A stretch of DNA of 54,921 nucleotides from Dehalococcoidia bacterium (lineage in GTDB: Bacteria; Chloroflexota; Dehalococcoidia; UBA2979). The notes beneath the pieces were generated by a model. The model saw only the letters and a list, made by a program, of their open reading frames with translations. It had not been told where the DNA came from and ran no database searches. The position numbers were made by a program, and so were the translations under genes. Where the stretch lies: assembly GCA_020845735.1 (NCBI GenBank), contig JADLFF010000051.1, positions 1 through 54,921 on the forward strand, read 5' to 3'. This document shows, piece by piece, positions 16,735 through 24,767 of this stretch; positions within the stretch are counted from its first letter, which is position 1; each line of letters begins with the position of its first letter.

Positions 16735-18053
16735 TCCCTCGATACAGCCGTCCCGAGATGACCGAGATCTGGTCGGACGAGTACAAGTTCGCGCGCTGGC
16801 TGGACGTGGAGATCGCCCTCGTTGAGGCGTGGGCGGCCGAGGGCGTCGTGCCTCACGAGGACGCCGCGAAGGTCGCCGAGCACGCGCGCATCGATGTCGG
16901 CGACATCCTGCGCTACATCGACGAGACGCACCACGACATGACCGCGTTCCTGCGCTCCGTCTCGGACTCCCTGGGGCAGGAGTCGCGGTGGGTGCACTAC
17001 GGCGTCACCAGCAACGACATCTGGGACACGGCGACCAGCCTCCAGATGGTGGCGGCGCTCGACCTTCTTGTGCAGCAGGTCGAGGAGCTGCGGCTCGTCA
17101 TCTCGAGGCAGGCGCTCGAGCACAAGGACACGGTCTGCATCGGACGCACGCACGGCGTGCACGCCGAGCCGACCACGTTCGGCCTCAAGCTGGCGGTCTG
17201 GGTCGACGAGCTGCGCCGCCACCTCGAGCGGCTCGCCCTCGCGAGGCAGCACGTGGCGGTCGGGCAGATGTCGGGGCCCGTGGGGACGCACGGCACCGTG
17301 CCGCCCTCGGTGGAGGAGCACGCCTGCAAGCGGGTCGGCCTGGCCGTGGCGCCCGTCACCACACAGGTGCTGCAGCGGGACCGGCACGCGTTCTACCTCG
17401 CGACGATCGCCGGCGTGGGCGCCTCCCTCGAGAAGTTTGCCCTCGAGATCCGCGGGCTGCAGCGCACGGAGATCCGGGAGGCCGAGGAGCCCTTCTCCAT
17501 CGGGCAGACCGGGTCCTCCTCGATGCCGCACAAGCGCAACCCGGAGCTGACCGAGCGGGTCTGCGGGCTCGCGCGCGTCCTCCGAGGCTACGCGCAGACG
17601 GGATTCGACAACGTGGCGCTCTGGCACGAGCGCGACATCTCGCACTCGGGCGCCGAGCGCATCGTGCTCCCCGACGCCACCGGCCTGCTCGCCTACATGC
17701 TGCACATCTTCACCGGCGTGATGACCGGCCTCGTGGTGTACCCGGAGCGGATGCTGCGCAACCTCGAGCAGACGCAGGGCCTCGTGTTCTCCTCGAAGGT
17801 GCTGCTGGCGCTGATCGAGGCGGGCCTGAAGCGCGAGGACGCGTACAAGATCGTGCAGCGGCACTCGATGACGGCGTGGGACCAGGAGCGCCCGCTCCGC
17901 GCGCTGCTCGGCGCAGACCCCGAGGTGCGCGCGCACCTCGATGACCGCGCGCTCGACGCGCTGTTCGACTACCGCTCGTTCCTCGGCCACGTCGACGAGT
18001 CGTTCCGCAGGATCGGGCTGCTCCCAGCCCTCGAGCCGGCCGGCGCGCGCTAG
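16731..18053 (+). CDS. purB: Adenylosuccinate lyase
   Basis: A 440-residue lyase of the fumarase/aspartase superfamily that splits SAICAR to AICAR and adenylosuccinate to AMP, releasing fumarate. It carries YEFxRWLDVE-like KFARWLDVEIALVEAW at the start, GRTHGVHAEPTTFG in the middle and the signature GSSSMPHKRNP. The GTG at 16731 follows GGAGG and overlaps the cupin stop. A longer in-frame reading upstream is only the cupin region in another frame. The next gene (MerR-PurC) starts 88 bp later with its own promoter. Confidence 0.95.
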   Translation: MIPRYSRPEMTEIWSDEYKFARWLDVEIALVEAWAAEGVVPHEDAAKVAEHARIDVGDILRYIDETHHDMTAFLRSVSDSLGQESRWVHYGVTSNDIWDTATSLQMVAALDLLVQQVEELRLVISRQALEHKDTVCIGRTHGVHAEPTTFGLKLAVWVDELRRHLERLALARQHVAVGQMSGPVGTHGTVPPSVEEHACKRVGLAVAPVTTQVLQRDRHAFYLATIAGVGASLEKFALEIRGLQRTEIREAEEPFSIGQTGSSSMPHKRNPELTERVCGLARVLRGYAQTGFDNVALWHERDISHSGAERIVLPDATGLLAYMLHIFTGVMTGLVVYPERMLRNLEQTQGLVFSSKVLLALIEAGLKREDAYKIVQRHSMTAWDQERPLRALLGADPEVRAHLDDRALDALFDYRSFLGHVDESFRRIGLLPALEPAGAR

Positions 18054-18102
18054 TCCTCGAGGGCTGCCCGGGCAGGGGAGGCCCGCCACGCAGCCGGGCC
18101 GC

Positions 18103-18133
18103 TTGCAGCTCACGTGGCGTCACGGTCTAGCGT
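18103..18133 (+). promoter_or_regulatory. MerR-type promoter of the merR-purC fusion
   Basis: TTGCAG (18103-18108) and TAGCGT (18128-18133) are 19 bp apart, the long spacer typical of MerR-activated promoters. The spacer contains CGTG-GCGT-CACG (18113-18124), a dyad almost exactly centred. TAGCGT is 7 nt before the ATG at 18141, which predicts a leaderless message. The geometry fits autoregulation by the fused MerR domain; that is inference. Confidence 0.5.
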
Positions 18134-18140
18134 GGGGGCC

Positions 18141-19442
18141 ATGGACAGGCACGGGGAAGCCAACGGCTGGCGTATCGGCGAACTGGCGAAGGCCACCGGG
18201 CTGACGGTTCGCGCCCTACGCTACTACGATCAGGTGGGCCTGCTTCGACCGTCTGGCCGGTCGACGGCCGGCCATCGCCTGTACGACGCGGACGATGTGA
18301 CGCGCCTGTACCAGGTGGTGGCGCTCCGGCATATGGGCCTCAACGTGGCGGACACGCGAGCAGCGCTCGCGACGGATGCACAGGGGCTCCTCGGGCTGGT
18401 CCAGTCGCTCTTCGACCGGCTGGGCGAGGAGATCGAGACGCGTCGGCGGCTGCGCGCGCATCTGCAGCAGACGCTCGACGCGATCCACCGGTTGGGGCGG
18501 CCCACCGTTCCCCAGATGCTGGAGGTAATCGCGATGGTGAGCACGCCGATGATGCGCTCCGCCCTCCCGGGGCACGAGCCACGCTCGGGCAAGGTGCGCG
18601 ACATCTACGACCTGCCCGGCGACCGCCTGCTCATCGTGGCCACCGACCGCGTCTCGGCGTTTGATGTGGTGATGCCGACGGGCATTCCTCGGAAGGGTGA
18701 GGTGCTCACACGCATCTCCGCCTTCTGGTTCGAGCGCACCTCGGCGGTGGTGCCGAACGCGATGATCGCGGTCCTCGAGGCGGACAACGCGCGCGCCCTC
18801 GGCGTGGACGCGGACGCCTCGTTCTTCGGCCGCTCGATGGTGATGCGCCGGACCGAACCCATCCCGGTTGAGTGCGTGGTGCGTGGCTACCTCGCAGGGT
18901 CGGCGTGGGCGGACTACCAGCGCGAGGGATCACCCACCACCCTCGAGGTGGTGCCGGGCCTCCGCCAGTGCGAGGAGCTGCCCGCGCCGCTGTTCACACC
19001 CACCTCGAAAGCCGCCACCGGCCACGACCTGCCGATGACCTACGCGGACGTCGAGGCGCTCGTCGGCGTCGACCTCGCGAACGTGCTCAAGCTGCGGAGC
19101 CTGGCGTTGTACGGGTACGGCGCGAGCGTGGCCCGGGAGCGCGGCATCCTGATCGCGGACACCAAGTTCGAGTTCGGCATGCTCGACGGTGAGGTCACGC
19201 TCATCGACGAGGTGATGACGCCAGACTCCTCGAGGTTCTGGCCCGCCGACCAGTATCAGCCGGGTCACGACCAGCCGTCGTTCGACAAGCAGTACCTCCG
19301 GAACTGGCTCACCAGCACAGGCTGGAATCGGGAGCCGCCCGGGCCGGAACTGCCTCCCGAGGTGGTCCGCGACACCAGTGAGCGCTACATCGAGGCGTAC
19401 CGGCGACTGACCGGCCTCGCACTGCCCGACCCCGCCGCCTGA
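18141..19442 (+). CDS. purC: MerR DNA-binding domain fused to SAICAR synthetase (PurC)
   Basis: A 433-residue continuous reading frame with two parts. Residues 9-78 are a MerR winged helix (WRIGELAKATGLTVRALRYYD, then HRLYDADDVTRLY), and 80-135 are the coiled-coil helix and the QMLEVIAMVS segment that normally precede an effector domain. From about 149 a complete PurC follows: SGKVRDIYDL, TDRVSAFDVVMP, VECVVRGYLAGSAW (244-257) and IADTKFEFG (338-346), ending near 430. PurC makes SAICAR from CAIR, aspartate and ATP. It sits between purB and purS. The enzyme occupies the place of the MerR ligand domain, suggesting a regulator that senses purine intermediates. An internal start (18534) may also give free PurC. 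A sequencing or assembly join cannot be fully excluded. Confidence 0.9.
   Translation: MDRHGEANGWRIGELAKATGLTVRALRYYDQVGLLRPSGRSTAGHRLYDADDVTRLYQVVALRHMGLNVADTRAALATDAQGLLGLVQSLFDRLGEEIETRRRLRAHLQQTLDAIHRLGRPTVPQMLEVIAMVSTPMMRSALPGHEPRSGKVRDIYDLPGDRLLIVATDRVSAFDVVMPTGIPRKGEVLTRISAFWFERTSAVVPNAMIAVLEADNARALGVDADASFFGRSMVMRRTEPIPVECVVRGYLAGSAWADYQREGSPTTLEVVPGLRQCEELPAPLFTPTSKAATGHDLPMTYADVEALVGVDLANVLKLRSLALYGYGASVARERGILIADTKFEFGMLDGEVTLIDEVMTPDSSRFWPADQYQPGHDQPSFDKQYLRNWLTSTGWNREPPGPELPPEVVRDTSERYIEAYRRLTGLALPDPAA
18521..18536 (+). promoter_or_regulatory. Internal ribosome site and ATG within merR-purC
   Basis: GGAGGT (18521-18526), a 7-nt spacer and ATG (18534, codon 132) form a near-ideal start. 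It lies exactly where a stand-alone PurC would begin, 17 residues before the SGKVRDIYD motif. The same bases encode the LEVIAM segment of the MerR part. Confidence 0.6.
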
Positions 19443-19465
19443 CTCGATATCTGCAGGGAGCACCC

Positions 19466-19744
19466 ATGGCCTCGACGTACCTGGCGCGCATCGACGTGAT
19501 GCTGAAGCCGCTGGTCAACGACCCGCAGGGCCTCGCGGTTCGTGACAGCCTCGGAGAGCTGGGGTTCGGCGGCGTCCGAGGCGTGCGCGTGGGGAAGCAC
19601 ATCGAGGTCACGCTCGAGGCGGATGGCGAGGCTGCTGCGCAGGGTGATATCGACTCGATGTGCCGCAAGCTCCTCGCGAACGGCGTGATCGAGATGTTCT
19701 CCTTCACCATCGAGGCCGCACCGGAGGCGGTCCGAGCCTCCTAA
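19466..19744 (+). CDS. purS: FGAM synthase subunit PurS
   Basis: A 92-residue small subunit of formylglycinamidine ribonucleotide synthase, which bridges PurQ and PurL and channels ammonia. Typical features are ARIDVMLKPLVNDPQG, GFGGVRGVRVGKHIEV and CRKLLANGVIE. It begins 23 bp after the merR-purC stop with GGGAG upstream, so the two are probably co-transcribed. purQ and purL usually follow purS but are not in this window; the next gene is unrelated. Confidence 0.92.
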   Translation: MASTYLARIDVMLKPLVNDPQGLAVRDSLGELGFGGVRGVRVGKHIEVTLEADGEAAAQGDIDSMCRKLLANGVIEMFSFTIEAAPEAVRAS

Positions 19745-19898
19745 CGACGCGACCCCATCGCTCTCGTCCCGGAGCGTTCGTCACGCGCCCGTAACACGGG
19801 AGGCGTACGCTGTGGGCCTCGCGGCTGCCTCGATGGCGCCACGGCCCTCGAGTCAGGAACGGCCGCGAAGCCGGTAGTGCCTGGCGGAAGGGGTCGAG

Positions 19899-20192
19899 AT
19901 GACAACGCAACTGACTCTCCCACCCAACCTGCACGTCGACGTGTTCGATGAGTCGGGCGGTCGCTTGCTCGGGCGCGCAATGCTCCTCTTTGAGCCCGCG
20001 CCAATCGAGGGCCTCGCGACGCGCGGCTGGCTCCAGCCGGACCGCGACTTCGGCCTCGTGCCGGGGATCCACCACCTCCGGCTCCCCAGCAACGAGGGGT
20101 GGCAGGTGGAACTGCAGGCCTCGGAGCGCCCGGGGGCGTACTCGGTGGTCGCGCCCTCGACGCCGGTCTCCGTGTCCGTGGGTGGCGAGTAG
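19899..20192 (+). CDS. Small hypothetical protein
   Basis: A 97-residue soluble protein, beta-rich by pattern (LHVDVFDESGGRLLGRAMLLFE, HHLRLPSNEGWQVELQA), without cysteines or membrane helices. The ATG at 19899 follows GGAAGGGG. It lies 154 bp after purS and is convergent with hisN, 43 bp away. It is not recognised; a beta-sandwich fold is a guess. Confidence 0.55.
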   Translation: MTTQLTLPPNLHVDVFDESGGRLLGRAMLLFEPAPIEGLATRGWLQPDRDFGLVPGIHHLRLPSNEGWQVELQASERPGAYSVVAPSTPVSVSVGGE

Positions 20193-20235
20193 CGAGTAGC
20201 CGCCAGGGGCACCGTCGCCGCCGAGGGCGGTCCGG

Positions 20236-21054
20236 CTAGCCTCGGAGGCGCGTGAGCAGCTCCTGGTGGAGCGCGCCGTTCGAGGTGATGCAGTGCCCCG
20301 CCTCGATGGTGGCGCGGCCATCGAGGTCGGTGAGGCGCCCACCCGCCTCCTCGACGATCACGAGCATCGCCGCGATGTCCCACGGGCTGATGTCGCCCTC
20401 GAGCATGGCCTCGGCGGAGCCCTCCGCGACCAGCGCGTGGCCCCAGAAGTCGGAGAACCCTCGAGTCCGCCATGCGTCCCGGAGGACGCCGTCGGCGCGG
20501 CCACCCCACGCGTCGGCCGTGAGGTCGTACGAGCCGTACAGGACCTGTGCGTCCTCGAGGCGCGCGATGCCCGAGGTGTGGATGCGCTCGCCCTCGAGGG
20601 GTCCGAGCGCCCACGGCAGCGGCGCGCGGTACGCACCGAGGCCACGCCCCGCCCACCACCGTGTCCCGAGGGCAGGCGCAGACGCGACGCCGACCTCAAG
20701 GCGGCCGGCCACCTCGGCGGCGATGAGCGTGGCCCACACCGGGATTCCCCGGGCGTACGAGTGCGTCCCGTCGATCGGGTCGATGACCCAGCGCACGGGC
20801 GCCTCGGGGCCGCCGCTGAGCCCGTGCTCCTCGCCGAGGACGGCGTGGTCTGGATAGCGGCCGCGGATCGCCTCGGTGAGCGCCGTCTCCACCTCGAGGT
20901 CCGCGCGGGTCACGAGGGTGCGATCCGCCTTCGCACGCACGTCGATGTTGGCCGCACGGTAGTACCGCATCGTGACGAGGTCGGCCGCATCAGCCAGGCC
21001 GAGGGCGAACGCGAGGAGCTCGAGGGTCGCAGGGTCGGCCGCAGAGTCAGCCAC
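20236..21054 (-). CDS. hisN: Inositol-monophosphatase-family histidinol phosphatase
   Basis: A 272-residue Mg-dependent phosphatase. Metal-site motifs are GEEHG, WVIDPIDGTHSYARG and the C-terminal WDIAAMLVIVEEAGG. The family covers inositol and histidinol phosphates. Its place as the last gene of a his operon makes histidinol-phosphate the likely substrate (the HisN type that replaces the HisB phosphatase domain, which is missing from the HisB here). It starts with GTG at 21054, overlapping the pcp stop by 8 nt. Confidence 0.85.
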   Translation of the reverse strand: MADSAADPATLELLAFALGLADAADLVTMRYYRAANIDVRAKADRTLVTRADLEVETALTEAIRGRYPDHAVLGEEHGLSGGPEAPVRWVIDPIDGTHSYARGIPVWATLIAAEVAGRLEVGVASAPALGTRWWAGRGLGAYRAPLPWALGPLEGERIHTSGIARLEDAQVLYGSYDLTADAWGGRADGVLRDAWRTRGFSDFWGHALVAEGSAEAMLEGDISPWDIAAMLVIVEEAGGRLTDLDGRATIEAGHCITSNGALHQELLTRLRG

Positions 21055-21655
21055 GACGGTCCCGCAGCGCGCGCATGCGCTCGATGGCGGCGCGCACGCC
21101 GGTCACCTGGGTCGCCAGCGCCATCGAGGGTGTTCCGGGGGGCTTCGTCAGCACCTGCTCGGGCAGAAAGGGCAGGTGGATGAAGCCGCTTACGAGGTCA
21201 TGCCCGCGCGTCGCGAGGTGGTGCTGGACGACGTAGAGGACTTCGTTGCAGATGTAGGTGCCCGCCGTGTTCGACACCTGCGCCGGCACGCCCGCGCTCG
21301 TGATCGCCGCGGCCACCTCGGCGACCGGGAGCCCTGAGAAGTAGGCGGCGGGCCCGTCCTCGATGAGCGTCTGCTCCGGCGCGCCCCGGCCATCGACGAG
21401 CATGTTGATGCCGACGCGCTCGACCGAGAGGGGGGCGCGACCGCCGGCCTCGCCGAGACCGAGCCAGGCATCGTAGTTGCCCGCCTCGAGGGCCGGGATC
21501 AGCCGCGCGAACGAGATCCGGCCGCGCACGGGGAGGCGCAGCGTCGTCACCTCGACGTCCCGCGGCGGATCGGCATCGATCGCGCGCGCCACCTCCCACG
21601 AGGGGTTCACGGTCTCGCCGCCGAACGGTTCGAAGCCGGTGAGGAGGAGTCGCAC
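21047..21655 (-). CDS. pcp: Pyroglutamyl-peptidase I
   Basis: A 202-residue cysteine peptidase (family C15) that removes N-terminal pyroglutamate. The catalytic triad is visible in WLGLGEAGGR (Glu), SNTAGTYICNEVLY (Cys) and SGFIHLPFLPEQ (His), and the N-terminal LLTGFEPFGGETVNPSW is diagnostic. It starts at GTG 21655 with GGAGG upstream. It lies inside the his operon between hisB and hisN without an obvious metabolic link, perhaps serving amino-acid salvage. Confidence 0.93.
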   Translation of the reverse strand: MRLLLTGFEPFGGETVNPSWEVARAIDADPPRDVEVTTLRLPVRGRISFARLIPALEAGNYDAWLGLGEAGGRAPLSVERVGINMLVDGRGAPEQTLIEDGPAAYFSGLPVAEVAAAITSAGVPAQVSNTAGTYICNEVLYVVQHHLATRGHDLVSGFIHLPFLPEQVLTKPPGTPSMALATQVTGVRAAIERMRALRDRRG

Positions 21656-21706
21656 GCGGCCTCCGCGCTGCCCTCGACGGGGCGTGCTGGCCAGGTAGCC
21701 AGGCGG

Positions 21707-22306
21707 CTAGGTGGTGAGCGTTTCCTTGGTCGACGGCACCTGTCCCGCGATGCGCTCATCGAGGCGGGTGGCGGCATCGAGGGCGCGCCCGAGCGCCTTC
21801 ATCGTGGCCTCCGCGATGTGATGGTCGTTCGCGCCCGCGAGCTGGCGCACGTGCAGCGTGAGGCGTGCCGCCGTCGCGAAGGACTGCAGCACGTGCGCCA
21901 CCATCTCCGTGGGCGCCTCACCGATGCGTTCGCCCACCCAGTCGAAGCTCGTGACGGCGAACGGACGCCCCGAGATGTCCACAACGGCCTGCACCAGCGC
22001 CTCGTCGAGGGGTACCAGCGCGTCGCCCATCCTCGTGATCCCGGTGCGGTCCCCGAGGGCACGGTCGAACGCCGCGCCGAGCGCGAGCGCCGTGTCCTCC
22101 ATCGTGTGGTGGGCGTCGATGTGCAGGTCGCCCTCGCAGCGCACATCGATGTCGAAGCGGCCGTGGCGGGCGAACGCGGTCAGCATGTGGTCGTAGAACC
22201 CGATACCCGTCTGCACCTCGGCGCGGCCGAACCCATCGACGTTCAGGCTGACGTGGATCTTCGTCTCGGCCGTCTCGCGGTCCACGGTGGCGCGGCGGTC
22301 GTTCAT
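21707..22306 (-). CDS. hisB: Imidazoleglycerol-phosphate dehydratase
   Basis: A 199-residue monofunctional dehydratase for step 6 of histidine synthesis. It has the two metal-binding HHxxE motifs, AHHTMED and DHHIAEAT, the GIGFYDHML segment, and KALGRALDAA near the end. There is no fused histidinol phosphatase domain, consistent with a separate hisN in the same operon. Its ATG overlaps the hisC stop by 4 nt and is preceded by GGGAGG. Confidence 0.96.
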   Translation of the reverse strand: MNDRRATVDRETAETKIHVSLNVDGFGRAEVQTGIGFYDHMLTAFARHGRFDIDVRCEGDLHIDAHHTMEDTALALGAAFDRALGDRTGITRMGDALVPLDEALVQAVVDISGRPFAVTSFDWVGERIGEAPTEMVAHVLQSFATAARLTLHVRQLAGANDHHIAEATMKALGRALDAATRLDERIAGQVPSTKETLTT

Positions 22307-23424
22307 GCGTGCAGCCTCCCGGCATCGATGTCAGCACGGACTGCCTCGAGGGCGGCCAGCAGGCGCGCGGAGTCCTCGGGCGTCCCGATCGAGATGCGAA
22401 CGTGGTCCTGCAGTCGCGGCGTGTCGAAGTAGCGGATGAACACGCCGTGCCGCCTCAGCCCCTCGCGGACCTCGAGGCCACGCGCGCCATCGAGGCGGCA
22501 GAGCAGGAAGTTGGACTCGGACGGCCAGGGGTGGACCCAGCCCGTGGCGCGCAACGCCTCGGCGAGGGCGTCACGCTCGCCAGTAATCGCGCACGCCCGC
22601 TCATCGAGGACCGCGCGGTCCTCGAGGGAAGCGAGGGCTGCCACCTCGGCGGCCACGTTCAGGTCGTACGGCTGCTTGATCTGCATCAGCAGCGAGACCA
22701 TCTCCGCGGGCATGACGCCGTAGCCGACGCGCAACCCGGCGAGGCCCGCCCACTTGCTGAACGTGCGCAGCACGACGAGCGGCGCGCCCTCGGCGGCCCG
22801 CGAGGCGAGCGAGGTGGCGTGCGAGAACTCGATGTACGCCTCGTCCACCACGAGGAGCGCCCCCGCCTCGAGCAGCCGGTCGACGAGTGCCGGCGCCAGC
22901 ACGTCGCCTGTCGGGTTGTTGGGTGAGGGGATGAAGACGGCCTTTGCGCCCGACGCCGCATCGAGGAGGGCCTCGGCATCGAGCGCCCAGCCCTCGCCGC
23001 GCGGGACCTCGACGACCGACGCGCCGTGCAACTCGGCGTCGAAGGCGTACATCCCGAACGTCGGCGGGGCCACGACGATCGCATCGCCCGGCTCGATGTA
23101 CGCGCGGAAGATGAGGTCGATCAGCTCATCGGAGCCAGCGCCGGCCAGCACGTTCTCCACCGGCACGCCGAGGTGACTCGCGAGGGCCGAGCGCAGCCGC
23201 CGCTGGTCCGGATCCGGGTAGCGGTGCGCCGCGTACGGCGCCGCGAGGGCCGCCACCGCTCGAGGCGAGGGGCCGTAGGGATTCTCGTTGCCGTCGAGCT
23301 TCACGATGGACTCCGGCGCGATGCCGTAGCGCGCCGCGACCTCCTCGGGCGGCTCGATAGGCACGTAGCCGGTGAGCGCGCGCACTGACGCGCGCAACGA
23401 GGTGGATGGCTCGAAGCGAGGCAC
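22303..23424 (-). CDS. hisC: Histidinol-phosphate aminotransferase
   Basis: A 373-residue PLP enzyme of fold type I, transferring the amino group from glutamate to imidazole-acetol phosphate. It shows LDGNENPYGPSP, GAGSDELIDL, PNNPTGD, VVDEAYIEF and the PLP lysine in FSKWAGLAGLRVGY. The C-terminal FIRYFD is typical. The start is GTG 23424, whose first base is shared with the hisD stop (TAGTG), so the two are coupled. Confidence 0.95.
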   Translation of the reverse strand: MPRFEPSTSLRASVRALTGYVPIEPPEEVAARYGIAPESIVKLDGNENPYGPSPRAVAALAAPYAAHRYPDPDQRRLRSALASHLGVPVENVLAGAGSDELIDLIFRAYIEPGDAIVVAPPTFGMYAFDAELHGASVVEVPRGEGWALDAEALLDAASGAKAVFIPSPNNPTGDVLAPALVDRLLEAGALLVVDEAYIEFSHATSLASRAAEGAPLVVLRTFSKWAGLAGLRVGYGVMPAEMVSLLMQIKQPYDLNVAAEVAALASLEDRAVLDERACAITGERDALAEALRATGWVHPWPSESNFLLCRLDGARGLEVREGLRRHGVFIRYFDTPRLQDHVRISIGTPEDSARLLAALEAVRADIDAGRLHA

Positions 23425-24767
23425 TAGCGACCTTCCAGGCGCATCTCGATGGCGCGCGCGTGACCCGTCAGCCCCTCGGCGCGCGCAAGCGTGGCCGCAT
23501 ACGGTCCGATGTGGCGGAACTCCGAGGGCGAGACGTCCACCAGCGAGATCACGCGCAGGAAGTCGTTGACCGACAGCGGCGAGGCGAAGCGCGCCGATCC
23601 GCCCGTCGGCATGACGTGGCTCGGTCCCGCGACGTAGTCGCCCAGCACCTCGGGAGAGCTTTCGCCCACGAAGATGCCGCCCGCGTTGCGCACCAGGGGC
23701 ACGAGTCGCTCGTTCTCGCGGGTCAGGAGGCAGAAGTGCTCCGGCGCGAACTCGTTGGCCAGCTCCACGGCCTCGTCGAGGCTCGACGCGACCACGGCAC
23801 CACCTCGGGCCAGCGCCTGCGCGGCGGTCGAGGCACGCTCGAGGGTTGCGAGCTGCTCATCGACGGCCGCGGCCACCTCCTCGGCGTGCGCGAGGCTCGT
23901 CGTGATCAGCACCGGAGTCGCCAGCACGTCGTGCTCCGCCTGTGCGAGGAGGTCCGCGGCGCAGAGGTCGGGCGCGGCGCTGTCATCGGCCAGCACGAGC
24001 GTCTCGGTCGGCCCGAACAGCGCATCGATGCCCACGGTCCCATAGAGCTGCTGCTTGGCGAGGGTCACGAAGAGGCCGCCCGGCCCGAAGATCTTGTCCA
24101 CCCGCGGAATCGAGGCGGTGCCAAATGCAAGGGCCGCCACCGCCTGCGCGCCCGAGGCGCGGAAGATCCGCTGCACGCCGGCGACCTCGGCGGCCACGAG
24201 CTTCAGGGGGTGGATCGTGCCGTCGGCGCGCGCCGCGCTCACCCCCACGATCTCCTCGACGCCCGCTACGCGCGCCGGCACGACCGTGTGGATGATCGAG
24301 GACGGCAGGACGGCATCGGTGCCGGCCATGTAGATCCCGGCTCGCTGCATCGGACGGACGATCTGGCCGAGGCCGTGCTCGGTGAAGCCGCGCGGCGCGT
24401 GCCGCTGCTGCGTCTCGTGGTACCGCCGCACGCGGTCCGCCATGAACGTGATCGCCTCGACGAGATCGGGGTCGACGGCCCTGAAGGCGGCGTCGATCTC
24501 GGCGCGCGTCACCTCCGAGGTGTCGAACGCCGAGCGGTCAAAGCGCTGGGTGTACCGCGCGACGGCCTCGTCGCCGGTGGCGCGCACGTCCTCGATGATG
24601 CGCCGCACCGCCGAGGGCGCGTCGAGGTCCTCGCCGAACACCTCGCGCAGGGTGGTGCGCACGGCGTCGGGGAGGTCCGCAGCCTGCAGCGAGGCTCGTG
24701 CGAGCACCGAGGCGCGCGCGGCCTCGGCGCCGACGACGATGCGGAGCGCGCGCGTCCGTGAGGTCAT
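23424..24767 (-). CDS. hisD: Histidinol dehydrogenase
   Basis: A 447-residue Zn enzyme performing the last two oxidations from L-histidinol to histidine. It shows YHETQQRH, MAGTDAVLPSSIIHTVVPA, FGPGGLFVTLAKQQLYG, the segment SPEVLGDYVAGPSHVMPTGG with substrate/metal His, and FLRVISLVDVS. The ATG at 24767 overlaps the upstream gene stop by 4 nt. A longer in-frame reading exists upstream but is only the neighbouring gene in another frame. Confidence 0.95.
   Translation of the reverse strand: MTSRTRALRIVVGAEAARASVLARASLQAADLPDAVRTTLREVFGEDLDAPSAVRRIIEDVRATGDEAVARYTQRFDRSAFDTSEVTRAEIDAAFRAVDPDLVEAITFMADRVRRYHETQQRHAPRGFTEHGLGQIVRPMQRAGIYMAGTDAVLPSSIIHTVVPARVAGVEEIVGVSAARADGTIHPLKLVAAEVAGVQRIFRASGAQAVAALAFGTASIPRVDKIFGPGGLFVTLAKQQLYGTVGIDALFGPTETLVLADDSAAPDLCAADLLAQAEHDVLATPVLITTSLAHAEEVAAAVDEQLATLERASTAAQALARGGAVVASSLDEAVELANEFAPEHFCLLTRENERLVPLVRNAGGIFVGESSPEVLGDYVAGPSHVMPTGGSARFASPLSVNDFLRVISLVDVSPSEFRHIGPYAATLARAEGLTGHARAIEMRLEGR

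Noticed and set aside
23406..24761. 451-codon open frame on the plus strand
   Set aside because: Antisense to hisD, no domain.
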